In this document: piece after piece, positions 1 to 9,455 of the stretch
Layout: each line of letters starts with the position of its first letter
Numbering within the stretch: position 1 is the first letter of the stretch
Source: Gallionella sp.
GTDB taxonomy: Bacteria; Pseudomonadota; Gammaproteobacteria; Burkholderiales; Gallionellaceae
DNA length: 44,169 nucleotides
Direction of reading: 5' to 3'
NCBI GenBank assembly: GCA_025350405.1
Contig: JANXXX010000153.1
Coordinates: forward strand, 1-44,169
Position numbers and translations under genes: made by a program
The notes under the pieces: generated by a model
What the model was told of the DNA's origin: nothing
Databases searched by the model: none
The model's input: the letters and a program-made list of their open reading frames with translations, nothing else

Positions 1-964
1 TCCACGTTGGGCATCGGCAAGACCGGAAGAAATCTGTCCTTATGGGATGGGGTGTGCGGCCGAACCTGTGCGCATGGCGCACTGGGAAGAGTACGTGCGG
101 CACGTAGCGCAACGCTATCGCGGCAAAATTACAGCTTATGAACTTTGGAATGAGCCTTTCTTTTCCGACTTAAAGAAGCAAAAAGGCGAGTCTGATTTTT
201 TTTATGGCTCTGTTTCAAAAATGGTTGAGATGGCTAGGATTGCGCGTAAGGTGTTCGACGATGTCGATCCCAGAGTCATACTGACAACGCCAGGATTTAC
301 CGGGAACACCAGCCAGCTCGAGCTTTTTTTAAGTAGTGGCGGCAAGCAATACGTTCAGGCAGTGGCCTACCATTTCTATTCAGTCAATACCCAACAATTT
401 GTTAATCAATTGCTGGAAGTGCGCAACATCATGAAGCGCCATGGACTGGAAGGCCTGCCGCTTTGGAATACCGAAACTGGCCTGGAAGTCTATTCACCCG
501 GTCAGCTTTTACCTGCTGGTGCCCAGCGCTGGACACCTGCCGAAGCAGCGTCCCGTATGGGGCAGTTTCTGGTTCTTGGCGCCGCAGCAGGGTTGGAACG
601 TTTTTACTATTACGCTTGGGATAATGAACGTAGCGGGATGTTTTCTCCAGCAGGGGTGCGCCTGCCAGCCTGGGATGGTTACGAAAAGGTGCAGTCCTGG
701 CTGCTCGACGCAACGATGCTTGGCTGTGAATCTATGACGCCCAATGGCGTGCGCTGCCAGGGAGAGCGTGCCGGAAAGCGCTTCCTGATTGTTTGGGCGG
801 AACAAGATTCTCTGCATACCATCCCTCTGCCATTCGGACAGCGAGTCTTATCAGTAGATAAACTTCTCGCCTCTTCGCCGCAGTCGATTACCGTACCTGA
901 TCATTCTCTCAAACTCATGCTGGGGAGTGATCCTGTGCGAATTATGTTGGAGTCCAAGCTGTGA
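1..964 (+). CDS. Glycoside hydrolase, GH-A clan (GH39/PslG-like), 5' end missing
   Basis: The frame is open from base 2 to the TGA at 962-964, so at least 320 residues are present and the N-terminus lies outside the window. The first visible residues (PRWAS) resemble the barrel segment that precedes the catalytic region in clan GH-A enzymes. The motif ELWNEP, with its Glu at 152-154, fits the acid/base, and WNTETG, with its Glu at 473-475, fits the nucleophile about 107 residues later, as usual for this clan. The family hydrolyses beta-glycosidic bonds. Next to exopolysaccharide glycosyltransferases, a PslG-like role in trimming or releasing the polymer is the likely job (inference). An ATG at 47 is internal. 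The exact GH family and substrate are uncertain. Confidence 0.75.
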   Translation, partial: PRWASARPEEICPYGMGCAAEPVRMAHWEEYVRHVAQRYRGKITAYELWNEPFFSDLKKQKGESDFFYGSVSKMVEMARIARKVFDDVDPRVILTTPGFTGNTSQLELFLSSGGKQYVQAVAYHFYSVNTQQFVNQLLEVRNIMKRHGLEGLPLWNTETGLEVYSPGQLLPAGAQRWTPAEAASRMGQFLVLGAAAGLERFYYYAWDNERSGMFSPAGVRLPAWDGYEKVQSWLLDATMLGCESMTPNGVRCQGERAGKRFLIVWAEQDSLHTIPLPFGQRVLSVDKLLASSPQSITVPDHSLKLMLGSDPVRIMLESKL

Positions 965-1107
965 AAAAAAATCTCTCAATCCGGTGTCACATGTTGGTGT
1001 CACATACTGCAATAGTTGCGGGCAATGGCATGAGCCTTGGCATTACCTTATTCCTTGTGCCTGACTGGTTCTTCGGCTGGCGCTTGCCGATCATGGTGGA
1101 GGAATAA
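961..1107 (+). CDS. Possible 48-residue small hydrophobic protein
   Basis: A GTG at 961-963 overlaps the hydrolase stop codon (GTGA) and opens a 48-codon frame that ends at a TAA, two bases before the next gene's ATG. It encodes a Lys-rich start and a hydrophobic stretch (around GMSLGITLFLVP) that could be one membrane span. The tight packing between two genes suggests translational coupling or a degraded remnant of a larger membrane protein. I recognise no family. It may be no more than the spacer that carries the next gene's Shine-Dalgarno sequence. Confidence 0.3.
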   Translation: MKKNLSIRCHMLVSHTAIVAGNGMSLGITLFLVPDWFFGWRLPIMVEE

Positions 1108-1109
1108 GC

Positions 1110-2000
1110 ATGACGCGGATTGTTGTCCTGATGGCTTGCCACAACCGCCGGGAAAAGACTCTGGATTGTCTTGCTGCGCTCTATCGCAATTCCCTGCCAT
1201 CAGGCACCGACCTAGGCATGGTGCTGGTTGATGACGGCAGTTCGGATGGCACAGGTGAGGCCGTGGGTGCTGCTTATCCTGATGTGGAAATAGTACGCGG
1301 CGATGGCAGCCTGTTCTGGAACGGCGGCATGCGACTGGCGTGGGATGTGGCGCAGAACAGTCCTTATGATTATTTGCTGTGGTTGAACGACGACACACTA
1401 TTGGAGGACGATGCGATAGAACGCTTACTTGCAATCGGAGCGCAGTTACAAGACCGGCTCGGGCGCCCCTCGATCATCGTTGGCAGCACCCGTGTTCCCG
1501 GCAGCGAGACACCCAGTTACGGCGGTTCGGTGCGGCATAACTGGCTTAGGCCGATGCACTTTTTGCCGATCACACCTGGTAATGAAGCTATCAAGTGCGA
1601 CACGATGAACGGCAACTGCGTTCTTGTTCCACGCGAAATTTCACTCTCACTGGGTAATCTGGAGTCGCGCTTTGTCCATGCCATTGGTGATACTGACTAT
1701 GGACTGAGAGCCGGCACTGCCGGATATTCCGTCTGGGTGATGCCGGGCTACGCTGGCACCTGCGTGAACGACGATCTGGCTGGCGGAAGTTACAACGATG
1801 TCAAGCTTCCGCTGGCCGTCAGGATGCGCAAGATACTTTCACACAAGGGATTGCCGCCTGGAGCTTGGCTGGTATTGACGCGGCGTCATGCCGGTGTGCT
1901 GTGGCCGTTGCACTGGGTCTGGCCTTATTACAAGGTGGTTGTGACTTCGTTGCAGTATTCGATACGAAATTATTTTGTGCGGCGGGGAAGCAGAGCATGA
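1110..2000 (+). CDS. Glycosyltransferase family 2
   Basis: This 296-residue protein has a GT-A fold signature. It starts with a VVLMACHNR strand and has the nucleotide-binding VDDGSSDGT motif (about residues 42-50). A metal-binding LNDDT motif (DxD type) follows at about residues 94-98. Such enzymes move a sugar from a nucleotide-sugar to a growing lipid-linked glycan at the cytoplasmic face of the inner membrane. A strong ribosome binding site (GGAGGAA at 1098-1104, five bases from ATG) sets the start. The stop overlaps the next gene's ATG (ATGA at 1997-2000). The Trp-rich C-terminus may associate with the membrane. Donor and acceptor cannot be read from the sequence. Confidence 0.88.
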   Translation: MTRIVVLMACHNRREKTLDCLAALYRNSLPSGTDLGMVLVDDGSSDGTGEAVGAAYPDVEIVRGDGSLFWNGGMRLAWDVAQNSPYDYLLWLNDDTLLEDDAIERLLAIGAQLQDRLGRPSIIVGSTRVPGSETPSYGGSVRHNWLRPMHFLPITPGNEAIKCDTMNGNCVLVPREISLSLGNLESRFVHAIGDTDYGLRAGTAGYSVWVMPGYAGTCVNDDLAGGSYNDVKLPLAVRMRKILSHKGLPPGAWLVLTRRHAGVLWPLHWVWPYYKVVVTSLQYSIRNYFVRRGSRA

Positions 2001-3184
2001 GATTTAGCATCCCGCGTGCTCAGGCTCAACCAGGGCCGCGTGCACAAATAAATGACAGTCATTATTCCGATGGTGAGAAGCGCATCCGGATGGCGATAGT
2101 AACGAATATTCCTGCGCCTTACCGCATGCCGGTGTATGAGATATTAGCTGTCGATGTCCAAATTGATCTGAAAGTTATTTATTGCAGCGGACGCGAACCG
2201 GACCGAAAGTGGGATTTGCGCGCGGCACGTTTTGAACAAATGCATCTGTGCGAGCGATTCATCAATTACCGTGGGCGCTTCATTCATTTCAATCCCGATG
2301 TGTGGGGTACGTTGAGTTCGTTTCGCCCTGATGTGGTGATCACGACCGGGTTCAACCCCACGCATCTGCTGGCCTATGCGTATGCGCGCAGGTACGGTGC
2401 CAAGCATGTTGCGATGACGGATGGGACGCTTGGTTCGGAAGAAAAGCTTTCGCAACTGCATCGCTGGATTCGGCGCGGGGTGTACGCAGGGACGCAGTCG
2501 TTCATTGGGTCAAGCAATGGCTCATTCGATCTTTATCGTGCATATGGTATCGATGACGCACGCTATTACAAGTCGCATCTGTGTGCGGACAACACGGCGT
2601 TCTTTGCCGCCCCTGCCGTCGAAAAACGTTACGACTTTATTTTCTGCGGGCGTTTTGTAGCGGTGAAGAATCCCTTGTTTGTCCTGGAAGTGGCACGGCA
2701 AGTGGCCACCCGGCTCGGGCGCAGAATCACCGTGGCATTTGTCGGGTCGGGGGAAATGGAAGTTGAGATGCGGTCCGCTGCTGCGGAAATATCTGAGCAA
2801 GTGGAAGCTGTTTTTCCGGGCTTTGCCACTCAGGATGAGCTGCCGCAACTATACGGCTCGGCCCGGATTTTTATGTTTCCGACGCGATGGGATCCGTGGG
2901 GCGTAGTCGCGAACGAGGCTTGCGCCGCCGGTTTGCCGGTACTGGTTACGCCAGTTGCCGGATCGGCAGGGGAACTGGTCCGGGATGGAGAAAATGGCTT
3001 TGTGCTTCCTCTCGATCTGGAGCGCTGGGTGGACGCGGCAATAACCTTGTTGAGTGACCCGGATATGTATGCAAGATTTTCGGTGCGCAGTCGCGAACTG
3101 GTCGGCGAATATACCTACGAAAATGCAGCGCTCGGGATCAGGAATGCAGCACTTGCGGCGGTTGGACGGGAAAAACGTACGTGA
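1997..3184 (+). CDS. Glycosyltransferase family 4 (group 1)
   Basis: I chose the ATG at 1997, which overlaps the upstream stop as ATGA, giving 395 residues. The frame extends further upstream but only inside the GT2 gene. An ATG at 2090, just before the conserved MAIVTNIPAPYRMP start, is an alternative. The C-terminal half is the GT-B nucleotide-sugar domain, with FCGRFVAVKNP, FVGSGEME and then WGVVANEACAAGLPVL. The family's E-x7-E motif appears here as D-x7-E (DPWGVVANE), a conservative change of the first residue. The role is extension of the polysaccharide repeat unit in the cytoplasm. Sugar specificity is unknown. Confidence 0.86.
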   Translation: MRFSIPRAQAQPGPRAQINDSHYSDGEKRIRMAIVTNIPAPYRMPVYEILAVDVQIDLKVIYCSGREPDRKWDLRAARFEQMHLCERFINYRGRFIHFNPDVWGTLSSFRPDVVITTGFNPTHLLAYAYARRYGAKHVAMTDGTLGSEEKLSQLHRWIRRGVYAGTQSFIGSSNGSFDLYRAYGIDDARYYKSHLCADNTAFFAAPAVEKRYDFIFCGRFVAVKNPLFVLEVARQVATRLGRRITVAFVGSGEMEVEMRSAAAEISEQVEAVFPGFATQDELPQLYGSARIFMFPTRWDPWGVVANEACAAGLPVLVTPVAGSAGELVRDGENGFVLPLDLERWVDAAITLLSDPDMYARFSVRSRELVGEYTYENAALGIRNAALAAVGREKRT

Positions 3185-3245
3185 TAGTCCAACGATGTAT
3201 GTGGCACTCTCGATCGAATGGGGATAACTATTTGGCAACAGAGCC

Positions 3246-4397
3246 ATGCGTATCCTGATTGCGCACAATGCCTATCAGCAGAAGGGTGGAGAAGACTCTG
3301 TTGTGGCATCGGAGACGGCCTTGCTGTCCAGTCGTGGTGACGATGTGGCGGTGTATACCCGCCATAACGACGAGATCGTGGGCATGTCGCGGGTCGCCTT
3401 GGCCGGACAAACCATTTGGTCTTCACGCACCGAAGCGGACATTGCAAAGTGGGTCGCGGATTTTCGCCCCGATGTGATCCATGTCCACAACACTTTTCCG
3501 CTGATATCGCCATCTCTTTATCATGTGGCAGACAAGGCGGGCGTGCCGGTGGTGCAGACCCTGCATAACTTTCGTATATTCTGTCAGCAGGCGATGTTCC
3601 TGCGCGACGGCAAGGTGTGCGAGGATTGTCTGGGCAAGTTACCCTGGCGTGGTGTGGTGCGGGGGTGTTACCGTGATTCAAGGGTGCAATCAGCAGTACT
3701 AGGAGGCATGCAGGTACTGCACCGGGCACTCGGCACTTACCGCAACAAGGTGACGCGGTATATAGCGCTCAGTGAGTTCAGCCGCAAAAAGTTTATTGAG
3801 GGCGGGCTGACAGCGGAACACATCGTGGTGAAGCCGAATTTCGTAGATGTACCAGCTGGCACTGAGGAGTTGCGAAAAGGAGGTTTGTTTGTCGGCAGAT
3901 TGTCCGCTGAAAAAGGAATTGATGTGCTTATCCGTGCGATGGATCGGGTGCCAGAATGCCAGCTGAACGTGATCGGTAGCGGTCCGGAGGAGGAGGCCTT
4001 ATGCTCGCGCGCAAATATCCACAGGCTGGGATTCTTACCCAGAGATCAAATATTCCATCACATGCAAAGAGCCGCTTATTTGCTGATGCCGAGTATCTGT
4101 TACGAAAATTTTCCGCTCGCTCTGGTGGAAGCGTTTGCCTGCGGCCTGCCGGTGATTGCCAGCCGCATGGGAGCAATGGCGGAGTTGATCGAGGATGGCA
4201 GGACTGGTTTGCTGTTTGAACCCAGCTCTGCCGAGGATTTGGCGAAGAAGATTGTGTGGGCCGAAGCGAACCCGGAAGCGATGCTTGCTATAGGGAAGCA
4301 TGCCCGCAATGAATACGAGGCGAAATATACTTCAGAACGCAATTATCAACAATTAATGGCGATATACATTGAAGCGATCGCCGTGCGCAACAGTTAA
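3246..4397 (+). CDS. Glycosyltransferase family 4 (group 1)
   Basis: This 383-residue GT-B enzyme starts with the N-terminal Rossmann segment MRILIAHNAYQQKGGED, typical of GT4 enzymes from exopolysaccharide clusters. The acceptor-side pattern VIHVHNTFPL follows, and the C-terminal donor domain begins at LFVGRLSAEKGID. The E-x7-E motif is intact (ENFPLALVE) and is followed by AFACGLPVIAS. A four-cysteine cluster near residues 112-141 (FCQQ, CEDC, GCYRD) resembles a metal-binding insertion seen in some family members. The gene follows the preceding GT4 by 61 bases and is the last glycosyltransferase before a 302-base gap, so it probably ends this transcription unit. Confidence 0.88.
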   Translation: MRILIAHNAYQQKGGEDSVVASETALLSSRGDDVAVYTRHNDEIVGMSRVALAGQTIWSSRTEADIAKWVADFRPDVIHVHNTFPLISPSLYHVADKAGVPVVQTLHNFRIFCQQAMFLRDGKVCEDCLGKLPWRGVVRGCYRDSRVQSAVLGGMQVLHRALGTYRNKVTRYIALSEFSRKKFIEGGLTAEHIVVKPNFVDVPAGTEELRKGGLFVGRLSAEKGIDVLIRAMDRVPECQLNVIGSGPEEEALCSRANIHRLGFLPRDQIFHHMQRAAYLLMPSICYENFPLALVEAFACGLPVIASRMGAMAELIEDGRTGLLFEPSSAEDLAKKIVWAEANPEAMLAIGKHARNEYEAKYTSERNYQQLMAIYIEAIAVRNS

Positions 4398-4699
4398 GGC
4401 TAATAATTTTTGGCCAGCTCAAAATCCATTGTTTTGGTTGTATTGACCTTGCAATTGATTTTGCATAGTCCGTTCGGACTGTGATCTTCAATATTCCGAA
4501 TCACACCATGCCATTTTTGTTGCGCTTGGCTTTGTGGTAGTGCGGGTTTGACTCAAACAGGGGTGTTGCAATTAAACATATCCAGAGAGATCCCTATCAT
4601 CTAATAACTGTCATATTTCGCGGTTAGCATGCGCTACTGTGAATAAATAACTTGTCCAGGCATCGGATAGGCCGACGGCTTGAATAGAAGAGGGTTAGC
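4398..4699. other. Gene-free interval upstream of glmS
   Basis: This 302-base AT-rich interval has no convincing coding frame. The one clear structure is a perfect six-pair inverted repeat, AGTCCG-TT-CGGACT, at 4467-4480. It has no T-tract and so is not a standard terminator. A promoter for glmS is expected here, but I could not find a -35/-10 pair with acceptable spacing. Confidence 0.5.
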
Positions 4700-6532
4700 A
4701 TGTGTGGAATCGTCGCAGCAATCGCTACAAAAAATATTGTTCCAGTTTTAATGGAGGGACTGCAAAAGCTGGAATACCGGGGCTATGACTCAGCCGGGCT
4801 TGCCGTCCTGAAACCGCAGCTGACACGTTTGCGCAGTATTGGCCGTGTTTCCGAACTGGCTGCTCAATCGGTAGGGCTTTCCTCGACAATCGGTATTGCT
4901 CATACGCGATGGGCCACTCATGGCGTACCCTCCGAAAGAAACGCGCATCCTCATGTTTCCGGTGGTTTGGCGGTGGTGCATAACGGCATCATCGAGAACT
5001 TCGACGAAATCCGGCAGCGCCTGATGGCAGAAGGCTATGTGTTCACTTCCGATACCGATACCGAATCCATCGTCCACCTCATTGAGCACACGCTGAAGCG
5101 TGTTCCCGATCTGTTCGAGGCGGTGCGTGAGGTGACCGGCCAGTTGATCGGCGCATATGCCATTGCTGTGCTGTGCGAAGGTGAAGAGCATAAAGGACGC
5201 ATCATTCTTGCTCGTCATGGTGCGCCGCTGTTGCTGGGAATCGGCAGCGACGGCCTGTTCGCGGCCTCCGATGCCATGGCGCTGCTGCAAGTGACCAAGA
5301 CCATGGTGTATCTGGAAGACGGCGACATCGCCGAAATTAGCCATAGCGGCCTCCGCATCACCCGCGCTGATGGTACGCCGGTCGAGCGTTTGCAACACGA
5401 AAGTGCCCTGACTGATGATGCCGTAGAGTTGGGTTCGTTTAAACATTTCATGCAGAAAGAAATCTTCGAGCAGCCGACCGCACTGGCCAGCACTTTGGAA
5501 ATGCTGGGTGGTGCAGCCGGCATGGGGTTTTCTCCGAACCTGTTCGGAGCTGCCGCGCCCGAATTGTTCAAGCAAGTAAAAAGTATCTTGATCCTGGCAT
5601 GCGGAACCAGCTACCACGCCGGGATGGTGGCACGTTACTGGATCGAGGAGCTTGCATGTATTCCCTGTACGGTGGAAATCGCCAGTGAGTATCGATATCG
5701 CAAGTCTGTTCCAAACAAGGATGCGCTGGTGGTCGTGATTTCGCAGTCCGGTGAGACAGCCGATACGCTGGCTGCAGTTAAGCATGCTCGCAGCCTTGGT
5801 ATGGAACGTACGCTTGCGATCTGCAATGTGGCCGAGTCCGCGATGGTGCGTGAATGTGTGCTTAAGTTTTTGACCCGTGCGGGTCCCGAAATTGGAGTGG
5901 CTTCGACCAAGGCATTTACTACCCAGCTCGCCGCTTTGTTTTTGCTGGCCGCAACTCTGGCCAAGATCAATGGCCGTTTGAGCCCTGAAGACGAATTGGA
6001 ACATCTAACCTCGCTACGTCATCTTCCGCTGGCTGTGCAGAAAGTGCTGGCGCTGGAACCGCAGATCAAGGAGTGGGCAGCCCGCTTCGCGGGAAAACAA
6101 CATGCTTTGTTCCTTGGCCGCGGCCACCACTACCCGATAGCGCTCGAAGGGGCACTCAAGCTCAAGGAAATTTCCTATATTCACGCCGAAGCCTATCCTG
6201 CGGGCGAACTGAAGCATGGCCCGCTGGCGCTGGTGGATTCGGAAATGCCGGTGATCAGTGTGGCGCCCAACGATATGCTGATCGAAAAGATGAAGTCAAA
6301 TCTTCAAGAAGTCAGGGCGCGCGGCGGCGAGCTTTATGTGTTCGCTGACGCCGATAGCGCGGTGGCCGAAAGCGAGGGTGTGCATATCATCCGCCTGCCC
6401 GAGCATTACGGCCTGTTGTCGCCTGTGCTGCATGTGGTGGCGTTGCAATTGCTCGCATACCACGTAGCACTGGTCAAGGGGACGGACGTGGATAAACCGC
6501 GCAATCTGGCGAAATCGGTGACAGTGGAGTAA
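4700..6532 (+). CDS. glmS: Glutamine--fructose-6-phosphate aminotransferase (isomerising)
   Basis: GlmS makes glucosamine-6-phosphate from fructose-6-phosphate and glutamine, the entry step to UDP-GlcNAc for peptidoglycan, lipid A and amino-sugar polysaccharides. It is cytoplasmic. The 610 residues match the usual length. Cys2 of MCGIVA is the glutaminase nucleophile, and HTRWATHG and HNGIIEN are class II amidotransferase motifs. Two SIS sugar-isomerase domains follow, with [17 protein letters not shown] and STKAFTTQ. The protein ends in the conserved [17 protein letters not shown] at 4690-4694 lies ahead of the ATG. Next to exopolysaccharide genes it probably raises amino-sugar supply. No glmS ribozyme is expected or seen. 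Confidence 0.97.
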   Translation: MCGIVAAIATKNIVPVLMEGLQKLEYRGYDSAGLAVLKPQLTRLRSIGRVSELAAQSVGLSSTIGIAHTRWATHGVPSERNAHPHVSGGLAVVHNGIIENFDEIRQRLMAEGYVFTSDTDTESIVHLIEHTLKRVPDLFEAVREVTGQLIGAYAIAVLCEGEEHKGRIILARHGAPLLLGIGSDGLFAASDAMALLQVTKTMVYLEDGDIAEISHSGLRITRADGTPVERLQHESALTDDAVELGSFKHFMQKEIFEQPTALASTLEMLGGAAGMGFSPNLFGAAAPELFKQVKSILILACGTSYHAGMVARYWIEELACIPCTVEIASEYRYRKSVPNKDALVVVISQSGETADTLAAVKHARSLGMERTLAICNVAESAMVRECVLKFLTRAGPEIGVASTKAFTTQLAALFLLAATLAKINGRLSPEDELEHLTSLRHLPLAVQKVLALEPQIKEWAARFAGKQHALFLGRGHHYPIALEGALKLKEISYIHAEAYPAGELKHGPLALVDSEMPVISVAPNDMLIEKMKSNLQEVRARGGELYVFADADSAVAESEGVHIIRLPEHYGLLSPVLHVVALQLLAYHVALVKGTDVDKPRNLAKSVTVE

Positions 6533-6539
6533 TCGCGAC

Positions 6540-7565
6540 ATGAAGAATAAAAAAATATTGGTGACCGGGGGATGCGGCTATATTGGTTCTCACACCTGCG
6601 TGGAGTTGCTGCGGGCGGGTTACGAATTGGTGGTAGTCGATAATCTCAGCAATAGCCGGATCGAGGCATTGCAGCGTGTGGAAAAAATTACGGGCAAGGC
6701 TGTAACGCTTGTCATCGCAGACTTGAATGACCGGGACGCGCTGCGGGAAATATTTCGGACCTGTACTATCGATGCAGTGATTCACTTCGCAGGCCTCAAA
6801 TCGGTAGGTGAATCGGTGGCGAAACCGCTGCTTTACTATCGCAACAATGTCTGCGGCAGCATTGTCTTGTTTGAAACGATGGCCGAGTTTGGTGTGAAGC
6901 GCCTGGTCTTTAGTTCATCTGCCACGGTCTACGGCGATCCGCATACTGTGCCGATACGGGAAGATTTCCCGCTAGCGGTAACGAATCCATACGGTCGTAC
7001 CAAGTTGATGATTGAAGACGTTTTGCGTGACATGACATTGTCTGATCCGTCATGGCGTATTGCGTTGTTGCGCTATTTTAATCCGGTGGGTGCGCATGAG
7101 AGCGGCTTGATCGGTGAAGATCCCAACGGAATTCCAAATAATCTGATGCCTTTTGTTAGCCAGGTTGCAGTTGGGCGGCGCAAGGAGTTGTCGGTGTTCG
7201 GCAACGACTATCCTACCCATGATGGCACCGGGGTGCGGGATTACATCCATGTGATGGATCTGGCGGCTGGGCATTTGGCAGCATTGGAAGCACTGGATAG
7301 GCATGACACTACGCTGACGGTCAATCTCGGCACCGGGCAGGGCTATAGTGTGCTGGAAATGGTGCAAGCCTTCGAGAAGGCGAGCGATCGTCCAGTTCCT
7401 TACTGTATTGCCCAGCGTAGACCAGGGGATATCGCGTCCTGTTACGCCGATCCTGCGCTTGCGCACGAGTTGATGGGTTGGCGTGCAGTGCGTGATCTGG
7501 AGACGATGTGCCGCGATGCATGGCGTTGGCAATCGATGAACCCGAATGGTTATGTCGAGTTTTGA
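6540..7565 (+). CDS. galE: UDP-glucose 4-epimerase
   Basis: GalE interconverts UDP-glucose and UDP-galactose using bound NAD, in the cytoplasm. The 341 residues match the family length. The extended short-chain dehydrogenase features are the Rossmann motif [10 protein letters not shown] near the N-terminus, the catalytic Ser/Thr region [10 protein letters not shown], and the Tyr-x3-Lys pair in [16 protein letters not shown] is also characteristic. It starts seven bases after glmS and its end meets the next gene, so glmS-galE-wecG form an operon. With galU encoded nearby, it supplies UDP-galactose for the polymer. Confidence 0.96.
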   Translation: MKNKKILVTGGCGYIGSHTCVELLRAGYELVVVDNLSNSRIEALQRVEKITGKAVTLVIADLNDRDALREIFRTCTIDAVIHFAGLKSVGESVAKPLLYYRNNVCGSIVLFETMAEFGVKRLVFSSSATVYGDPHTVPIREDFPLAVTNPYGRTKLMIEDVLRDMTLSDPSWRIALLRYFNPVGAHESGLIGEDPNGIPNNLMPFVSQVAVGRRKELSVFGNDYPTHDGTGVRDYIHVMDLAAGHLAALEALDRHDTTLTVNLGTGQGYSVLEMVQAFEKASDRPVPYCIAQRRPGDIASCYADPALAHELMGWRAVRDLETMCRDAWRWQSMNPNGYVEF

Positions 7566-7581
7566 TGGAGGGCTGGCTACG

Positions 7582-8349
7582 ATGAATTCCGGGATAAATC
7601 GCGAGGGGGCGAAAGTAATTGATACTTTTATCGATGCGCTTTCCTGGGGCGAGACACTGACACGAATCGCAGGCTGGTCGAAGGCGCGCGAGTCACGATA
7701 TATTTGTATCTGCAATGTCCATTCAGCGGTAACGGCTAGTCAGGATGCAGAGTTCAAGCGGGTGGTGAACCAGGCGGATATGGCCACGCCAGATGGAATG
7801 CCGGTTGCGTGGATGTTGCGCAGACAAGGATATTTTGACCAAGAGCGTATCAACGGCCCGGATCTGATGTGGAAATATTGCGAGCAGGCAATGCGTAGTG
7901 GCGAAGCGGTTTATTTCTACGGTAGTACTAACGAAACGCTACAGCTGCTGTCCGCGAAATTGCGAACAGCATTTCCTGAGCTGCGCTTCGGCGGCTTTTA
8001 TTCGCCGCCGTTCGGCACGATAAGCGCAGCAGAGGATGAGTCTATCGTTGCTACCATTAACGATTCAGGTGCCGGTGTAGTGTTCATTGGCCTCGGTTGT
8101 CCGAAGCAGGAGAAGTGGATGGCGGCGCATCGCAATCGGATTCACGCGGTGATGATCGGCGTCGGTGCGGCGTTTGATTACCACGCGGGCACGGTGCAAC
8201 GAGCTCCGCTGTGGATGCAACGCTGCGGTCTGGAGTGGTTGCACCGCTTGTGCTCGGAACCACGCCGTTTATGGAAACGTTATCTGGTGACCAATACCCT
8301 ATTCATTATCGGAGCAGGCAGGCAATTGTTGCAGCTTGCCAAGTTATAG
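7582..8349 (+). CDS. WecG/TagA/CpsF family glycosyltransferase (GT26)
   Basis: I chose the ATG at 7582, which has GGAGGG at 7567-7572 nine bases upstream, giving 255 residues. Upstream in-frame ATGs at 7546 and 7552 lie within the end of galE and lack such a site. Family motifs are NVHSAVTASQD, the catalytic-region sequence ATPDGMPVAW, FIGLGCPKQEKW, GVGAAFDYHAG and the end pattern GLEWLHRL-EPRRLWKRY. Relatives add ManNAc(A) or similar residues to undecaprenyl-diphosphate-linked sugars, so this is probably the second transfer of the repeat unit after the phosphotransferase encoded at 9456-10868. Sugar identity is not determined. Confidence 0.9.
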   Translation: MNSGINREGAKVIDTFIDALSWGETLTRIAGWSKARESRYICICNVHSAVTASQDAEFKRVVNQADMATPDGMPVAWMLRRQGYFDQERINGPDLMWKYCEQAMRSGEAVYFYGSTNETLQLLSAKLRTAFPELRFGGFYSPPFGTISAAEDESIVATINDSGAGVVFIGLGCPKQEKWMAAHRNRIHAVMIGVGAAFDYHAGTVQRAPLWMQRCGLEWLHRLCSEPRRLWKRYLVTNTLFIIGAGRQLLQLAKL

Positions 8350-8364
8350 TAGCTCAGACTTGAT

Positions 8365-8401
8365 CTGACAGTTGCCAATTTTCGTTGTGCTTGACTGTCA
8401 G
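8365..8401. terminator. Inverted repeat between convergent genes
   Basis: CTGACAGT (8365-8372) and ACTGTCAG (8394-8401) are perfect inverted arms around a 21-base loop. They lie just after the GT26 stop and upstream of the convergent galU stop. The position suits transcription end for either strand, but no long T-run follows on the plus strand, so efficient intrinsic termination is doubtful. Confidence 0.35.
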
Positions 8402-8509
8402 GTTTAGTTCTGTTGCCGAACCTTCTGGCTCTACACCATATTTTCAGCAAGCATAGTTTCAATTAGCGTGCTGCTGCAACACATCTTTCCCCGAGTCGAA
8501 GGATTATTG

Positions 8510-9385
8510 CTATCCCTTAGCGGAAATCGTATCCAGAAATGCATTGAATTCTTGTGCGACCTCGGGATGCTTGCGGCCGAAGGCTACTGTTGCTTGGAGA
8601 TACCCCAGCTTTGAGCCGCAGTCATAGCGGATGCCATCGAAACGATACGCCAGAATTTGCTCTTCCTTCATGAGCGCAGCGATGCCGTCAGTAAGCTGTA
8701 TCTCTCCGCTGGCGCCGGGCAGGATGTGTTCCAGATGTTTGAATATGCTCGGCGTCAGAATGTATCGTCCAACTACAGCCAGCGTCGATGGAGCATCCTC
8801 GGGCTTGGGTTTTTCTACAATTGAAGAAATCTGCTCAATGCGTTCGTCTATCGGTTTGGATTTGACGATGCCGTAACGGCGCGTGTCTTCGCGCGGCACA
8901 TCCTCCACCCCCAACACAGAGCAGCGATAGTAATCATAGGTATCGACCATTTGTTTCATTACTGACGGCGAGCCATCGAGCAAGTCATCGGCTAACAGCA
9001 CCGCAAATGGCTCATCCTCAATCACTGGCCGCGCACACAGAATGGCATGACCCAGCCCAAGCGCCTCGGCTTGGCGTATGTAGATACAATTGACATGCTT
9101 GGGCAGTATCTCTTGCACAACCTTTAATACTTCCAGCTTTCCTTTCAAGGCAAGTTCGTTTTCCAGCTCGTAAGCCTTGTCAAAGTGATCTTCAATGGCA
9201 CGCTTGCTGCGCCCGGTCACGAATATAAGATCCGTTATCCCGGCTGCAATCGCTTCTTCTACCGCGTACTGGATCAGCGGTTTATCTACCACCGGCATCA
9301 TTTCCTTTGGGCTGGCCTTGGTGGCTGGCAAGAAACGGGTTCCCATACCAGCAACCGGAAATACCGCTTTACGAATCTTCTTCAT
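8510..9385 (-). CDS. galU: UTP--glucose-1-phosphate uridylyltransferase
   Basis: GalU makes UDP-glucose from glucose-1-phosphate and UTP, in the cytoplasm. The 291 residues are the usual length. The N-terminal nucleotidyltransferase signature is intact: [21 protein letters not shown], followed by [27 protein letters not shown] carries the metal-binding Asp residues, and [12 protein letters not shown] and the YDCGSKLGY end block are present. It reads in the same direction as, and 70 bases after, the phosphotransferase gene, so both probably share a transcript. Its product feeds galE and any glucosyltransferases of the cluster. Confidence 0.97.
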   Translation of the reverse strand: MKKIRKAVFPVAGMGTRFLPATKASPKEMMPVVDKPLIQYAVEEAIAAGITDLIFVTGRSKRAIEDHFDKAYELENELALKGKLEVLKVVQEILPKHVNCIYIRQAEALGLGHAILCARPVIEDEPFAVLLADDLLDGSPSVMKQMVDTYDYYRCSVLGVEDVPREDTRRYGIVKSKPIDERIEQISSIVEKPKPEDAPSTLAVVGRYILTPSIFKHLEHILPGASGEIQLTDGIAALMKEEQILAYRFDGIRYDCGSKLGYLQATVAFGRKHPEVAQEFNAFLDTISAKG

Positions 9386-9455
9386 AACATTTTTTGCGCC
9401 TTTCTATATATTGGATATTGCAGCTTGGTCTGCGCTGTAACTGGATTGAGCTTGC

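Noticed and set aside
2-47. ATG at 47 as the true start of the first gene
   Set aside because: The frame is open to the window edge and the residues before it fit the conserved barrel of the enzyme family, so the gene starts upstream of the window.
4467-4480. Shared string CCGTTCGGACT here and near 14664
   Set aside because: Only 11 bases are shared and the flanks differ; two copies are not enough to call a repeat or operator.
4566-4600. TTGCAA and TATCAT as a glmS promoter
   Set aside because: The spacer is 23 bases, too long for a sigma-70 promoter.
4790-6004. Long minus-strand open frame (404 codons) opposite glmS
   Set aside because: It is fully antisense to a complete, well conserved glmS and its translation shows no recognisable domain; a by-product of codon bias.
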